Shown here: in pieces, positions 7,197 to 16,397 of the stretch | How positions within the stretch are numbered: the first letter of the stretch is position 1 | Layout of the letters: every line of letters starts with the position of its first letter | NCBI RefSeq assembly: GCF_003479405.1 | Contig: NZ_QUHB01000003.1 | Location: forward strand, 163,964-227,963 | Reading direction: 5' to 3' | Source of the DNA: Eubacterium sp. AF16-48 | GTDB lineage: Bacteria > Bacillota > Clostridia > Lachnospirales > Lachnospiraceae | DNA: 64,000 nt | Made by a program: the position numbers and the translations under genes | The notes under the pieces: model-generated | Databases searched by the model: none | Told to the model about the DNA's origin: nothing | The model's input: only the letters and a program-made list of their open reading frames with translations

Positions 7197-8663
7197 ATGA
7201 AAGGTATAAGAAGAGTAATTGCTGTTTTTGTAATGATGGCAATGGTGATTGGAGTGGCTCCATTTTCAGGTAAAGAGGTAAGTGCTACAGATAACTTTAG
7301 AATTACCGCTCCTGAGAGCAACTCACTTATTGGAGCAGGTCATTTTGACATTAAGTGGACTAATATTGAAACAAAGAATGTGAAAACTTACAGAGTCTAC
7401 ATGGACAAGAAAAAAGTGGGAGAAACAACAGATAACAAGCTTGATTGTTATACCACAAAGGTTGCCGTGCACTCTGCATATGTGGAGGTTGAATATGTGG
7501 ATGGTACCAGTGATAAGACAGCAACAATTAGTTTTGCTGTTTCAAAAAAAGGTTTAGGTTTGGCAACAGATATGGGAGCGAAAATTAATCTTAAAGATAT
7601 GAAGTGCAGCTGGTACTATAACTGGGGAAATAATCCAAGTTCAGGAAGTCAGTATCAGAACGTTGAGTTTGTTCCCATGTTATGGAGAGAAAGAAATCAG
7701 GCAACCATAAAAAGAAAATTGAACGGATATGTAGAAAGCGGATACAAATATGTGTTGGCATTTAATGAACCGGACATGTCTAAACAGTGTAATATGTCGG
7801 TAGATGAGGTTTTTAATTTGTGGCCGGCAATGATGAATGATAACATTAATGTCAGTTCACCGGTTACAGCTACATGGCCTACAGCTTCAGAAGATTGGTT
7901 TATTCCTTTTATGGAAAAAATTGATGCAGACAAGAATTTAGATGTGGATTTCATATCTATTCATTGCTATCCTGACGGATGGGACGGTGGAGCAGAAATG
8001 GCAACATGGTTTGTTACAGATGTAGTGGATAAGGCATGGGAAAAATATCATAAACCAATTTGGATTACTGAGTTTTCTAAGAGAATTTTCAGTTCAAATG
8101 CACAATCAGCCAAAAAAACAGCGGAGTTTTGGAAAGCTGTAATGCCTTTGCTGGATGAAAGGGAATATGTGGAGCGGTATGCAGGATTTTGTTTCAATAA
8201 TGAAGCAACAGGATTGTGGCTGTATAAAACCGGAAAGCTGACAGAAGCCGGTGAAGTTTACAGGGACTATGGAAACCCAAAAATCAATAATGATACAAAG
8301 AATGATGAGACAACTAAAAAGCCGGAAACAACAACCAAAGCGCAGGTGCCAATAGCTAAAAATGTTAAATTGGCAAGGGCTAAGGTAGTTAAGGCAACAA
8401 AGTCCAAAAAATCACGCAAGGTGAGAATTACATTAAAAAAAGTTAAAAAGGCTACCAAATATCAGGTCCAGATTTCCAAGAAGAAGTCCTTTAAAAAGGT
8501 ATTGGTATCAAAGACCGTTAAAAAAGTAAAATTCACTTTTAAGAGCCGTAAGCTGTCAGGAAAAACACTTTATGTAAGAGCCAGAGCCATAGCATATGTT
8601 AAGAAAACAAAGATATCCGGCAAGTGGAGCAAAGTTAAAAAAGTAAAAATTACAGGTAAATAA
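7197..8663 (+). CDS. Secreted glycoside hydrolase, GH128-like
   Basis: 488 residues. Signal peptide (1-30), an N-terminal Ig-like domain (about 32-115), a TIM-barrel catalytic domain (about 118-365), a Thr-rich linker (about 370-388) and a very lysine-rich C-terminal FnIII-like domain (about 390-488). The barrel has the family marks YVLAFNEPD (acid/base Glu191), ISIHCYPDGWD and PIWITEFS (nucleophile Glu292). GH128 enzymes cleave beta-1,3-glucans such as laminarin or curdlan. The basic tail suggests binding to the cell wall or an acidic polymer. It stands alone, with its own promoter and terminator. Family call good; exact substrate is inference. Confidence 0.8.
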   Translation: MKGIRRVIAVFVMMAMVIGVAPFSGKEVSATDNFRITAPESNSLIGAGHFDIKWTNIETKNVKTYRVYMDKKKVGETTDNKLDCYTTKVAVHSAYVEVEYVDGTSDKTATISFAVSKKGLGLATDMGAKINLKDMKCSWYYNWGNNPSSGSQYQNVEFVPMLWRERNQATIKRKLNGYVESGYKYVLAFNEPDMSKQCNMSVDEVFNLWPAMMNDNINVSSPVTATWPTASEDWFIPFMEKIDADKNLDVDFISIHCYPDGWDGGAEMATWFVTDVVDKAWEKYHKPIWITEFSKRIFSSNAQSAKKTAEFWKAVMPLLDEREYVERYAGFCFNNEATGLWLYKTGKLTEAGEVYRDYGNPKINNDTKNDETTKKPETTTKAQVPIAKNVKLARAKVVKATKSKKSRKVRITLKKVKKATKYQVQISKKKSFKKVLVSKTVKKVKFTFKSRKLSGKTLYVRARAIAYVKKTKISGKWSKVKKVKITGK

Positions 8664-8667
8664 AAGC

Positions 8668-8711
8668 AAAAAAGTAGCGTTAGTGAACAACTCATTAACG
8701 CTACTTTTTTT
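8668..8711. terminator. Intrinsic terminator between convergent genes
   Basis: Arms around 8668-8684 and 8693-8707 (AAGTAGCGTTA / TAACGCTACTT) followed by T7. The A-run on the left allows it to serve the convergent minus-strand operon as well. Confidence 0.8.
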
Positions 8712-8724
8712 AGTATAATAAATA

Positions 8725-10110
8725 TTATTTGCTTAACTTTTCGTGAATGCTTGCAGCTGCCTGTTTTCCTGCACCCATTGCAAGAATAACTGTAGCAGCA
8801 CCTGTTACGGCATCGCCACCGGCATATACATTTTCTCTTGTTGTTTCGAGAGTATCTTCGTTGACTACCAGACATCCCCATTTGTTTGCTTCAAGACCTT
8901 CAGTTGTAGTTCTTAAAAGCGGGTTAGGAGAAGTACCAATTGACATGATAACTGTATCAACATCAAGTTCAAAGTTGCTTCCCTCAACAGGAATTGGACG
9001 TCTACGTCCTGAAGCATCAGCTTCTCCCAGTTCCATCTGAATACATTCCATCTTGCAAACACGACCATTTTCATCGCCAATAAGTTTTACAGGATTATGT
9101 AATGTCTTAAAGATGATACCTTCTTCCTCTGCATGTTCAACTTCTTCTTTTCTGGCAGGAAGTTCTTCCATACCTCTACGATAAACAATATATACGTTTT
9201 CAGCACCAAGTCTTAAAGCAGTTCTTGCTGCATCCATGGCAACATTTCCACCACCAACAACAGCAACATTTTTGCTCTTAATAACAGGAGTATCATACTC
9301 AGGCTTGTAAGCCTTCATAAGATTGGCTCTTGTAAGATATTCGTTAGCTGAATAAACACCAATTAATGCTTCACCTTCAATACCCATAAATGATGGAAGT
9401 CCGGCACCGGAACCGATGAATACGGCTTTGTAACCTCTTTCCATAATTTCGTCAACTGAAAGTACACGACCAATAACCATGTTAGTTTCAATATCAACAC
9501 CAAGCTTTGTTAAATTATCAACTTCCTTCTGAACAATAGCCTTAGGAAGTCTGAATTCAGGAATACCATAAACTAAAACACCACCGGCTTTGTGGAAAGC
9601 TTCAAATATTGTAACCTGATAACCAAGCTTTGCCAAATCTCCGGCACATGTAAGTCCTGCAGGGCCGGCACCGATAACAGCAACCTTGATACCGTTACTT
9701 TCAGGTTTTTCCACATCATCATTGCTATGAGCAAGATGATAATCAGCTACGAATCTTTCAAGACGTCCAATAGAAACAGGTTCGCCTTTAATTCCTCTGA
9801 TACATTTTCCTTCACACTGGTTTTCCTGTGGACAAACACGTCCGCAAACAGCAGGAAGACCGTTGGTGCTGGTAATAATCTTGTATGCTTCATCAAATTC
9901 ACCTGCTGCAACCTTTGCAATAAACTCAGGTATTCTGACGCAAACAGGGCAACCACTCATACATGGCTTATTTTTACAATTAATACATCTTGTTGCTTCT
10001 TCCATAGCCATTTCAGCTGTGTAGCCAAGAGCAACCTCATCAAAATTCTTATTTCTGACATTTGGCTCCTGAGAAGGCATTGGAACTTTTGTTAAACTCA
10101 TATTTGGCAT
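8725..10110 (-). CDS. nfnB: NfnB-like / GltD-like NADPH oxidoreductase, large subunit of the electron-bifurcating transhydrogenase
   Basis: 461 residues, often annotated gltA/gltD. N-terminal cysteine-rich domain for two [4Fe-4S] clusters (CINCKNKPCMSGCPVC and CGRVCPQENQCEGKC), then an FAD site VIGAGPAGLTCAG (about residue 145) and an NADPH site VVGGGNVAMDAA (about 285), and the FAD-closing motif YAGGDAVTGAATV near the end. Because it follows an NfnA-type subunit with a one-base overlap (TAATG) and no glutamate synthase large subunit is present, it is better read as NfnB, which couples ferredoxin and NADH oxidation to NADP+ reduction in the cytoplasm. Full length. Confidence 0.88.
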   Translation of the reverse strand: MPNMSLTKVPMPSQEPNVRNKNFDEVALGYTAEMAMEEATRCINCKNKPCMSGCPVCVRIPEFIAKVAAGEFDEAYKIITSTNGLPAVCGRVCPQENQCEGKCIRGIKGEPVSIGRLERFVADYHLAHSNDDVEKPESNGIKVAVIGAGPAGLTCAGDLAKLGYQVTIFEAFHKAGGVLVYGIPEFRLPKAIVQKEVDNLTKLGVDIETNMVIGRVLSVDEIMERGYKAVFIGSGAGLPSFMGIEGEALIGVYSANEYLTRANLMKAYKPEYDTPVIKSKNVAVVGGGNVAMDAARTALRLGAENVYIVYRRGMEELPARKEEVEHAEEEGIIFKTLHNPVKLIGDENGRVCKMECIQMELGEADASGRRRPIPVEGSNFELDVDTVIMSIGTSPNPLLRTTTEGLEANKWGCLVVNEDTLETTRENVYAGGDAVTGAATVILAMGAGKQAAASIHEKLSK

Positions 10111-10964
10111 TATTTTGCACCTCCTAAATTCTCAGCAGCTTTATACATACGACAGTTTTCTCTGTCATGTGCTTCAAAATCTCTGTAAGTAGAGTTACGT
10201 TTCATTAACTCATCGTAATCAACCTTATGTCCGTCAAAATCAGGACCGTCAACACAGGCAAACTTGATTTTGCCATCTACAGTAACACGGCAACCACCGC
10301 ACATTCCTGTTCCGTCAATCATAATTGGATTTAAAGAAACAAGAGTCTTAATATTATAAGGTTCAGTAACCTTTGAAACGAACTTCATCATTGGAATAGG
10401 TCCGATGGCAATAACAAGGTCATAATTGTTTCCTTCGTCAATAAGGCTCTGAAGCTTGTTTGTTACAAAGCCCTTTTCACCATATGAACCATCATCTGTT
10501 GTAATGAAAAGTCTGTTACAGATGGATTTATATTCATCTTCTAAAATAACAATATCTTTACTTCTGAATCCGGCAATAACGTCAACGTCAACACCAGCCT
10601 TAAATAAAGCTTTAGCAGACGGATAAGCAATGGCATTACCTACGCCACCACCAATAACGCAAACCTTCTTTGCATCACCGAAGTCTGTAGCGGTACCTAA
10701 AGGACCAACAAAATCTAAAATGTAGTCACCTTCCTTCATTTGTGAAAGAAGCATAGTTGACTGTCCTACAATCTGAAAAATAATAGTAACAGTACCCTTA
10801 TCCGGGTCAGTATCAGCGATAGTAAGTGGAACACGCTCGCCCTGTTCATCAATACGGAAAATGATAAACTGACCGGCTTTTGCCTTAGCAGCAATAAAAG
10901 GCGCCTCAACATCAAGGCGTACAACTGTATCATTTAATTGCTGTCTTCTAACAATTTTGTACAT
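10110..10964 (-). CDS. nfnA: NfnA-like ferredoxin-NADP+ reductase subunit (FAD, 2Fe-2S)
   Basis: 284 residues. Ferredoxin-reductase FAD domain (VPLTIADTD), NAD domain (VCVIGGGVGNAIAYP) and a C-terminal cysteine set GTGMCGGCRVTV...KFACVDGPDFDGHKVD that holds the [2Fe-2S] cluster, as in PyrK/sulfide dehydrogenase-type proteins and NfnA. First gene of the two-gene operon; ribosome binding site AGGAGG. Together with NfnB it gives the cell NADPH from NADH and reduced ferredoxin, which suits fermentative metabolism. Confidence 0.88.
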   Translation of the reverse strand: MYKIVRRQQLNDTVVRLDVEAPFIAAKAKAGQFIIFRIDEQGERVPLTIADTDPDKGTVTIIFQIVGQSTMLLSQMKEGDYILDFVGPLGTATDFGDAKKVCVIGGGVGNAIAYPSAKALFKAGVDVDVIAGFRSKDIVILEDEYKSICNRLFITTDDGSYGEKGFVTNKLQSLIDEGNNYDLVIAIGPIPMMKFVSKVTEPYNIKTLVSLNPIMIDGTGMCGGCRVTVDGKIKFACVDGPDFDGHKVDYDELMKRNSTYRDFEAHDRENCRMYKAAENLGGAK

Positions 10965-11077
10965 TTATTTTCCTCCTAAAATTTAAAATGTTCTTAAATA
11001 CTTAATCTCTCAAATAATTACAAAAAGTCAACGTAAAGTATAGCATAGTGTTAAAAATTTATCAATTATGAAAGAAA

Positions 11078-11395
11078 CTATTTTATAAAGATTATTAAAT
11101 ATTCTGATACTAAAACAATAAAGCAGCATAATACGGAAACTTTGAAAAGTCCGGCATTAAACCATGCAGCAATAATTCCACCAATAAGTGCTAAAACTCC
11201 GGCAACCGGATAGTGAGTGGCATTTATAATGGCAGGAAATGTCATTACCGATAATGTAACATATGGAACATAATATAAAAATGACTGCAAAAATCGGTTT
11301 TTAATCTGCTTCTGAATAAGGGTAAGGGGAAGCACACGTATTGCAAAACTTACGGCTGCCATTATAAATATGTAAATATAAATTCGTGTATTCAT
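11078..11395 (-). CDS. azlD: AzlD family branched-chain amino acid exporter subunit
   Basis: 105 residues with three to four hydrophobic helices and the family pattern FAIRVLPLTLI near the start. AzlD is the small partner of AzlC in export of branched-chain amino acids and their analogues. It follows azlC with a two-base gap; a GGAGG inside the end of azlC serves as its ribosome binding site. Confidence 0.85.
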   Translation of the reverse strand: MNTRIYIYIFIMAAVSFAIRVLPLTLIQKQIKNRFLQSFLYYVPYVTLSVMTFPAIINATHYPVAGVLALIGGIIAAWFNAGLFKVSVLCCFIVLVSEYLIIFIK

Positions 11396-11397
11396 TA

Positions 11398-12135
11398 TTA
11401 AGCCTCCTCCTTATTAGTGCCAACAGGAAACAAAACTGCTGCCAAAACAGAAATAACAATAGTTAAAATAATAGTTTTAGTTCCATCAGAAAGGGAAGAA
11501 ATCAGTGGAATATAGGCAGCGGCGAAGCTTGCAACAAAGCTTACGGCAACAATGCCTGCAATGATTTTGCTTTTTCTTGATGGTGGAATAATAATTGCCA
11601 AAAACATTCCATATAAAGATACGCTTAAGGCACTGGTAATATTACCGGGCAAAAGATTACCTGCCATGGCACCTAAAGCAGTTCCAACTGCCCAACATGG
11701 ACCGGCGATGGAAACTGCACCATATGTATAGTAGGGATTAAGATATCCCGGTCTTGCAATTGCAATGGCAAAAAGCTCGTCCGTTAAATAAAATCCCATT
11801 AATATTCTGTGAATAATTGAAGTGTCAGGGCTGATTCGCTGGCTCATGGCACAACTCATAAGCATATATCTGGCATTGGCAATTAATGTGATTATGGCAA
11901 TTTCAGCAAAGGAGGCAAGAGCCGCAATTGTTACAAAGCCTGCATATTCTCCCGCTGATGCATTACATAATGCACTGGCGAGAAAGCCCTGAAATGGAGT
12001 CATTCCTGCATTTTTTGCGGCAATACCTAAAGAAAAGGATACGGCAAGGTATCCTAATGCAATGGGAACACCGTCATGCATTCCCTTAATAAAGATTTTT
12101 TTGTTATTTAATCTGGTTGTATTTTTACTATTCAT
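11398..12135 (-). CDS. azlC: AzlC family branched-chain amino acid exporter subunit
   Basis: 245 residues, polytopic. Family marks are the early GVPIALGYLAVSFSLGI segment, MTPFQGFLAS, the NARYMLMSCAMSQR motif and the FYLTDELFAIA motif. With AzlD it forms a membrane exporter for branched-chain amino acids. No regulator is adjacent. Confidence 0.9.
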   Translation of the reverse strand: MNSKNTTRLNNKKIFIKGMHDGVPIALGYLAVSFSLGIAAKNAGMTPFQGFLASALCNASAGEYAGFVTIAALASFAEIAIITLIANARYMLMSCAMSQRISPDTSIIHRILMGFYLTDELFAIAIARPGYLNPYYTYGAVSIAGPCWAVGTALGAMAGNLLPGNITSALSVSLYGMFLAIIIPPSRKSKIIAGIVAVSFVASFAAAYIPLISSLSDGTKTIILTIVISVLAAVLFPVGTNKEEA

Positions 12136-12185
12136 CTTAATCTCACCTTAGTTAATTTCAAAAAAATATTATACAACAACAGCTA

Positions 12186-12251
12186 AATAAAATAAAGCCT
12201 ATAAGATACTTTGAAAATGCAAAAAGCAAATTCAAAATCCCTTATAGGCTT
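12186..12251 (-). terminator. Minus-strand terminator
   Basis: Arms AAGCCTATAAG (12195-12205) and CTTATAGGCTT (12241-12251); on the minus strand the stem is followed by TATTTTATT. It lies downstream of the 29-residue peptide gene and upstream of azlC. Confidence 0.65.
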
Positions 12252-12283
12252 AAGTTCATTTATACAAATTATGTATATTCATA

Positions 12284-12373
12284 TTAATCATTATCTTTAG
12301 ACATATACCATGCCCAGATTCCGGCAGCGGCAAACACAAGTGCCATTACCACAACGGCTATAATTGTACCCAT
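12284..12373 (-). CDS. 29-residue single-helix membrane peptide
   Basis: Reading on the minus strand, ATG at 12373 is preceded by a perfect AAGGAGG eight bases away and runs 29 codons to TAA at 12286-12284. The peptide is MGTIIAVVVMALVFAAAGIW followed by a short polar tail ending MSKDND: one membrane helix with a charged C-terminus. It follows the secreted/membrane protein at 12437-12823 by about 60 bases and is followed by a terminator. Too short for usual gene finders. Function unknown; single-helix peptides like this often stabilise larger membrane complexes. Confidence 0.65.
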   Translation of the reverse strand: MGTIIAVVVMALVFAAAGIWAWYMSKDND

Positions 12374-12436
12374 GATTTATATACCTCCTTATTTAATTGT
12401 ACTAAAATAAAACCTTTAAAAAGGTGGTACATAAAA

Positions 12437-12823
12437 TTACTTTTTGCCGTCCTGTTGGTGAATATAATTTAGAATTACGGTATGGCTGTTTAAATTATCG
12501 TTGCAGCATACCAAAGCTATTAAGTCTGAACAAAAGCTGTTATGAAGAAAGAATGCAGCATTAGCTACAATTCCACCAAAACCTCCTAAATATGTGGAGG
12601 AGCTTTTTAGTTTATTAGAAGAAACAGTTGTGTTTTGATTTTCGCTTTTGGTAGAAACGCTAACAGGTAAAACATCTTTTACAGAATAATATGTAGTAGT
12701 TTTATCCGGTGCGAAATCATCTAAAACTGATTGTGGAGTCAGAACATTATAAAACATCCCTGAAAGAATCAAGGATATGGATAACAAAATGCATATGAAA
12801 TTTTTATTTTTTGAAATACGCAT
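12437..12823 (-). CDS. Hypothetical exported protein
   Basis: 128 residues. Basic N-terminus and a hydrophobic helix (about 9-25) act as a signal or anchor; the remainder is Ser/Thr-rich with a Gly-rich stretch and two adjacent Cys near residue 105. No family recognised. Good ribosome binding site TAGGAGGCAG. Same strand as the small membrane peptide, probably one transcript. Confidence 0.6.
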   Translation of the reverse strand: MRISKNKNFICILLSISLILSGMFYNVLTPQSVLDDFAPDKTTTYYSVKDVLPVSVSTKSENQNTTVSSNKLKSSSTYLGGFGGIVANAAFFLHNSFCSDLIALVCCNDNLNSHTVILNYIHQQDGKK

Positions 12824-12899
12824 ATTAATTCTGCCTCCTAAGGATTAAATTATATCAGAGAATGGAAGATAATTCAATTGCAGGGGGATTAAAAGTCAT

Positions 12900-12928
12900 A
12901 AAAATGCTTTAAACCACTAGCATTTTTC
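12900..12928. terminator. Weak hairpin in divergent gap
   Basis: AAAAATGCT and AGCATTTTT flank a 10-base loop, followed by T5. It lies between divergent genes and could be a weak terminator or an operator. No promoter of consensus quality seen for purA, only TATAAT-like sequence around 13000-13015. Confidence 0.35.
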
Positions 12929-13037
12929 ATCAACAAATAGTATAATGTTCAATGGTTTGCTTTGGCTTAATTAAATATGGAACATTGCAAACAGAACTAT
13001 TGATATATAATTATATAAATGTTAGGAGGAGACCAAT

Positions 13038-14315
13038 ATGGTTAGAGCGATAGTTGGTGCTAACTGGGGCGATGAAGGAAAAGGAAAGATTACAGATATG
13101 CTTGGCGAAAAGTCAGACATCATTGTAAGATTTCAGGGAGGAAGTAATGCAGGTCATACCATTATAAATGATTATGGTAAATTCGCATTACATTTACTTC
13201 CATCAGGAGTATTTTATCAGCATACTACATGCGTTATCGGTAACGGAGTTGCACTGAATATTCCTTATCTTCAAAGAGAAATAGATGATATAGTTTCAAA
13301 GGGAGTCCCAAAGCCACATATTCTTGTTTCAGACAGAGCACAGATTCTTATGCCATATCACATAGACTTTGATGCATATGAGGAAGAAAGATTAGGCGGA
13401 AAGGCATTTGGCTCAACTAAGTCAGGTATTGCTCCTTTCTATTCAGATAAATATGCAAAGATTGGATTCCAGGTATCAGAATTATTTGATGAGGAAACAC
13501 TTAAGGAAAAGGTGGCAAGAGTAGTTGCTCAGAAGAACATTTTATTAGAGCATATGTATCATAAGCCACTTATTAATCCGGATGAATTACTTGAGACATT
13601 ACATAGTTATAGAGATGTAATTGAGCCTTATGCATGTGATGTGTCATTATTCTTAAACAATGCCATTAAGGAAGGCAAGACAATCCTTCTTGAAGGACAG
13701 CTTGGAACATTGAAGGATCCTGATTTTGGTATTTATCCAATGGTAACATCTTCATCAACATTGGCTGCATATGGAGCTATTGGTGCAGGTATTCCACCTT
13801 ATGAAATTAAGGATATTATTACTGTAGTTAAGGCTTATTCCAGCGCCGTTGGAGCAGGTGAGTTTGTAAGTGAAATTTTTGGAGATGAAGCTGATGAACT
13901 TAGAAGACGTGGCGGTGACGGTGGTGAGTTTGGTGCCACAACAGGACGTCCTCGTAGAATGGGATGGTTTGACTGCGTTGCATCACGTTACGGTGTAAGA
14001 ATGCAGGGTGCTACAGAGGTAGCCCTTACTGTACTTGATGTATTAGGATACTTAGATGAAATCCCTGTTTGTGTAGGATATGAAATTGACGGAGAGGTTA
14101 CAAAAGACTTCCCTGTTACAGCTAAACTTAAGAAAGCAAAGCCTGTTTACGAAAAGCTTCCGGGATGGAAAGAGGAAATTCGTGGAATTACGGAATACGA
14201 AAAATTACCGGAAAACTGTCGTAAATACATTGAATTTATTGAGAAAGAACTTGGCGTGCCAATTACTATGGTCAGCAACGGACCGGGACGTCATGAAATT
14301 ATAAATCGTAAGTAA
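13038..14315 (+). CDS. purA: Adenylosuccinate synthase
   Basis: 425 residues, full family length. Joins IMP and aspartate using GTP to make adenylosuccinate, the first step from IMP to AMP. Clear motifs: GANWGDEGKGKITDML (P-loop and catalytic Asp at the N-terminus), FQGGSNAGHTI (with the catalytic His), LEGQLGTLKDPDFG, TTGRPRRMGWFD, and a C-terminal VSNGPGRHE. GGAGG precedes the ATG at seven bases. Monocistronic, followed directly by a strong terminator. Confidence 0.97.
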   Translation: MVRAIVGANWGDEGKGKITDMLGEKSDIIVRFQGGSNAGHTIINDYGKFALHLLPSGVFYQHTTCVIGNGVALNIPYLQREIDDIVSKGVPKPHILVSDRAQILMPYHIDFDAYEEERLGGKAFGSTKSGIAPFYSDKYAKIGFQVSELFDEETLKEKVARVVAQKNILLEHMYHKPLINPDELLETLHSYRDVIEPYACDVSLFLNNAIKEGKTILLEGQLGTLKDPDFGIYPMVTSSSTLAAYGAIGAGIPPYEIKDIITVVKAYSSAVGAGEFVSEIFGDEADELRRRGGDGGEFGATTGRPRRMGWFDCVASRYGVRMQGATEVALTVLDVLGYLDEIPVCVGYEIDGEVTKDFPVTAKLKKAKPVYEKLPGWKEEIRGITEYEKLPENCRKYIEFIEKELGVPITMVSNGPGRHEIINRK

Positions 14316-14320
14316 AAAAT

Positions 14321-14352
14321 AAAACCGGTGGCTCGCAGCCACCGGTTTTATT
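14321..14352. terminator. Strong terminator after purA
   Basis: Perfect stem AACCGGTGGCT / AGCCACCGGTT with a 3-base loop, A4 before and T4 after, shared by purA and the convergent SEC-C gene. Confidence 0.85.
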
Positions 14353-14367
14353 ATGCATATTAGTCAA

Positions 14368-14880
14368 TTAATTTCTGCCACAGCAATATTTATATTTTTT
14401 TCCACTTCCACATGGACATGGGTCATTTCTGCCGATTTTTTTATCTTTAAATACTGTGCCTGATAATTTCTGCTCTTTATATAATTTCTTCTGCTTGTCT
14501 GCATCAAGAATGTCGTTCCATTCTTCAAGACCGTAAAGCCAGTCTGCCTTAGCTTCAACCATGTTCTTGTAAAGAAGCTCATCATCATAATCAAGACTTA
14601 CTTCTCTGGTTTCTGTCAACTCCTCTAAGTTGTTTGGTGTCTTGAGGCTTTCGTTAATTCCGTCAAGGAAACCAACCATAGTAAGAACTTCCATGTTGTA
14701 TTTCTTGGCAAGTTCTTCAACTGTACCGGAAACAACTGTGCCGTGATTTTTAAGCAGATCTTTGTAAACTTCCACTTCCTGAGCAAAATATGCACCCCAG
14801 AACTGATCATACTGTTCCTGAGTCTGTTGCTGATTATATGCAATTTCTCTCCATGTTTCCAATAAATACTTCTTATCCAT
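14368..14880 (-). CDS. SEC-C motif protein
   Basis: 170 residues from ATG 14880, which has GGAGG eight bases before it; an upstream ATG at 14943 is not supported. Mostly helical acidic protein (DUF1186-like architecture), ending with a textbook SEC-C zinc motif: [19 protein letters not shown] (CxCx8CC type, as at the SecA C-terminus). The motif binds zinc and often SecB or nucleic acid partners. Role unknown. Confidence 0.8.
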   Translation of the reverse strand: MDKKYLLETWREIAYNQQQTQEQYDQFWGAYFAQEVEVYKDLLKNHGTVVSGTVEELAKKYNMEVLTMVGFLDGINESLKTPNNLEELTETREVSLDYDDELLYKNMVEAKADWLYGLEEWNDILDADKQKKLYKEQKLSGTVFKDKKIGRNDPCPCGSGKKYKYCCGRN

Positions 14881-15044
14881 TGTTATCCTCCAAAATATAG
14901 TTATAAACACTCTAATTATACCGACCATATTGAATAATTGCAATAGATTAATCTTTCATATATAATAGGATACAGTGTAAAAGATAAATCTTTTTCTAAT
15001 AAAGGATTGTTTTGCAGAGACAAATAACAGAAATGAGGGATTAT

Positions 15045-15260
15045 ATGGATAAGGTAAGACGTACTCTTGCAATGATAGGAGTTATAGTAATTGTTATATG
15101 TGCAATATTAACTTTGATTTTTGCGTTGCTGACAAATTTCGGTGTGGGAGATTTCTCAAATGCATGGAAAGCAAGTGCATGGTGCATGGTTGTAATACCG
15201 GCATTTATATATGCAATGTTACTTATATACAGAATATTAAATGGAAGAGGCACCAAATAA
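15045..15260 (+). CDS. Small two-TM membrane protein
   Basis: 71 residues from ATG 15045 (GAGGGA four bases before); the frame is open upstream to a TTG at 15012 that has AAAGGA before it, so the start is uncertain. Two transmembrane helices (about residues 8-28 and 42-62 of the short form). Function unknown. Confidence 0.55.
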   Translation: MDKVRRTLAMIGVIVIVICAILTLIFALLTNFGVGDFSNAWKASAWCMVVIPAFIYAMLLIYRILNGRGTK

Positions 15261-15262
15261 CA

Positions 15263-15314
15263 TAATTAAACCGACCACCAAAAGTTACATACAATTGGCA
15301 GGTCGGTTAATTAT
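15263..15314. terminator. Hairpin between convergent genes
   Basis: ACCGACC near 15270-15276 pairs with GGTCGGT at 15301-15307, extended by TAATTAA/TTAATTA on the outside. The outer A/T arms could act as a bidirectional terminator although the T-run is short. It overlaps the last codons of the minus gene. Confidence 0.45.
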
Positions 15315-16278
15315 TGCGTAAAACTTTTAAACGTTCCTTGGCTTCCTTTTGTTTGGATTCGGAGTGACCGATAATAATGTCATATTCAGTGGCACGGATG
15401 GCATTTAAAAGCTCTAAGGCTTCATCGCTGGTTTTATGCCTGTCAGTTATTACGGATCCACTTTTTATGGCAAAACAAAGGGAGTAATCCGGAGATGTGC
15501 TGTTTGGATTTAACCGTAATTCACCTACCCTGTAGCACCAGATTATATCCTTTAAGGGGATTATGGAAACATAGCTTTTGTCAATATCTATAAAATAATT
15601 TTCAGTTATGTACATTGAATTTATTTGAAGATAATTCTCTGATAAAAGCTCACTTTGGGCGTTATCAATAAGAGCTTTTTGCTCTTTCTTTCCAAGAAAA
15701 GTACATACGGGATAGAAATAGGGAACGAAAATGCCCATTATTTCTGATATAACTTTTTTAATGGAAACAAATAAAATAAAGAGAGTTATCCACATAATAG
15801 CCATATAAAGCTTTGGAGAATAATCTGGGGAACTTACAACGAAATCTTCCGAGAAACCGGACAGGTCGTTTATATTCCAGTTTAAATCATTGGCAAAGGC
15901 TGAAAGCATCTTTTTAAAAGGACGGTTTCTTTTGATCACTTTGGCCTTGAAATCATAATCCTTTAGAATTTTTGCCGGGGTATCACTTACAGGAACAATG
16001 GCAAAAATGCATTTATCTTCATCGATAGAGTAATAATAACCATATTCCCTGCCAAAGGATTTATTCAGATTGTAACCGGTATAATACAGTCTGTCAGCAT
16101 GGACGCTAACATATTTATGACCGGCGTCAACATCACTAATGTTATCAATAACATCCGGATGAAAAATATTGTAAAAAGGGCACAAAAAAAGAATAGCCGG
16201 CATAATCACGGTTATTATAAGGGGAAATATAAGTTTTCTCTTACATACTTTTTTTATGTTAAATATAATGTCTACCAT
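15307..16278 (-). CDS. Membrane protein, unknown (possible DUF6709-like)
   Basis: 323 residues. A transmembrane helix near residues 16-36, an extracytoplasmic domain of about 120 residues, a second helix near 155-175, then a cytoplasmic part whose strands (QINSMYITENYFIDIDKSY, IIPLKDIIWCYRV) resemble a PH-like domain. C-terminus is helical and charged. I cannot assign a function; the architecture is common in Lachnospiraceae. Weak ribosome binding site. Confidence 0.6.
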   Translation of the reverse strand: MVDIIFNIKKVCKRKLIFPLIITVIMPAILFLCPFYNIFHPDVIDNISDVDAGHKYVSVHADRLYYTGYNLNKSFGREYGYYYSIDEDKCIFAIVPVSDTPAKILKDYDFKAKVIKRNRPFKKMLSAFANDLNWNINDLSGFSEDFVVSSPDYSPKLYMAIMWITLFILFVSIKKVISEIMGIFVPYFYPVCTFLGKKEQKALIDNAQSELLSENYLQINSMYITENYFIDIDKSYVSIIPLKDIIWCYRVGELRLNPNSTSPDYSLCFAIKSGSVITDRHKTSDEALELLNAIRATEYDIIIGHSESKQKEAKERLKVLRNN

Positions 16279-16397
16279 AATGCACCTTTTTTGAAAAATA
16301 TAAGTACAGTATAAATGAGTAAAGTAATTTAATCAAGGTTGCGTTTAAGAGGGATTATTGGTAAAATTAAACTAGGTATGTTTAGAAGGAGAAAATT

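Noticed and set aside
9592..10095. 167-codon plus-strand frame over nfnB.
   Set aside because: Shadow of the [4Fe-4S] and FAD domains read backwards; no start signals.
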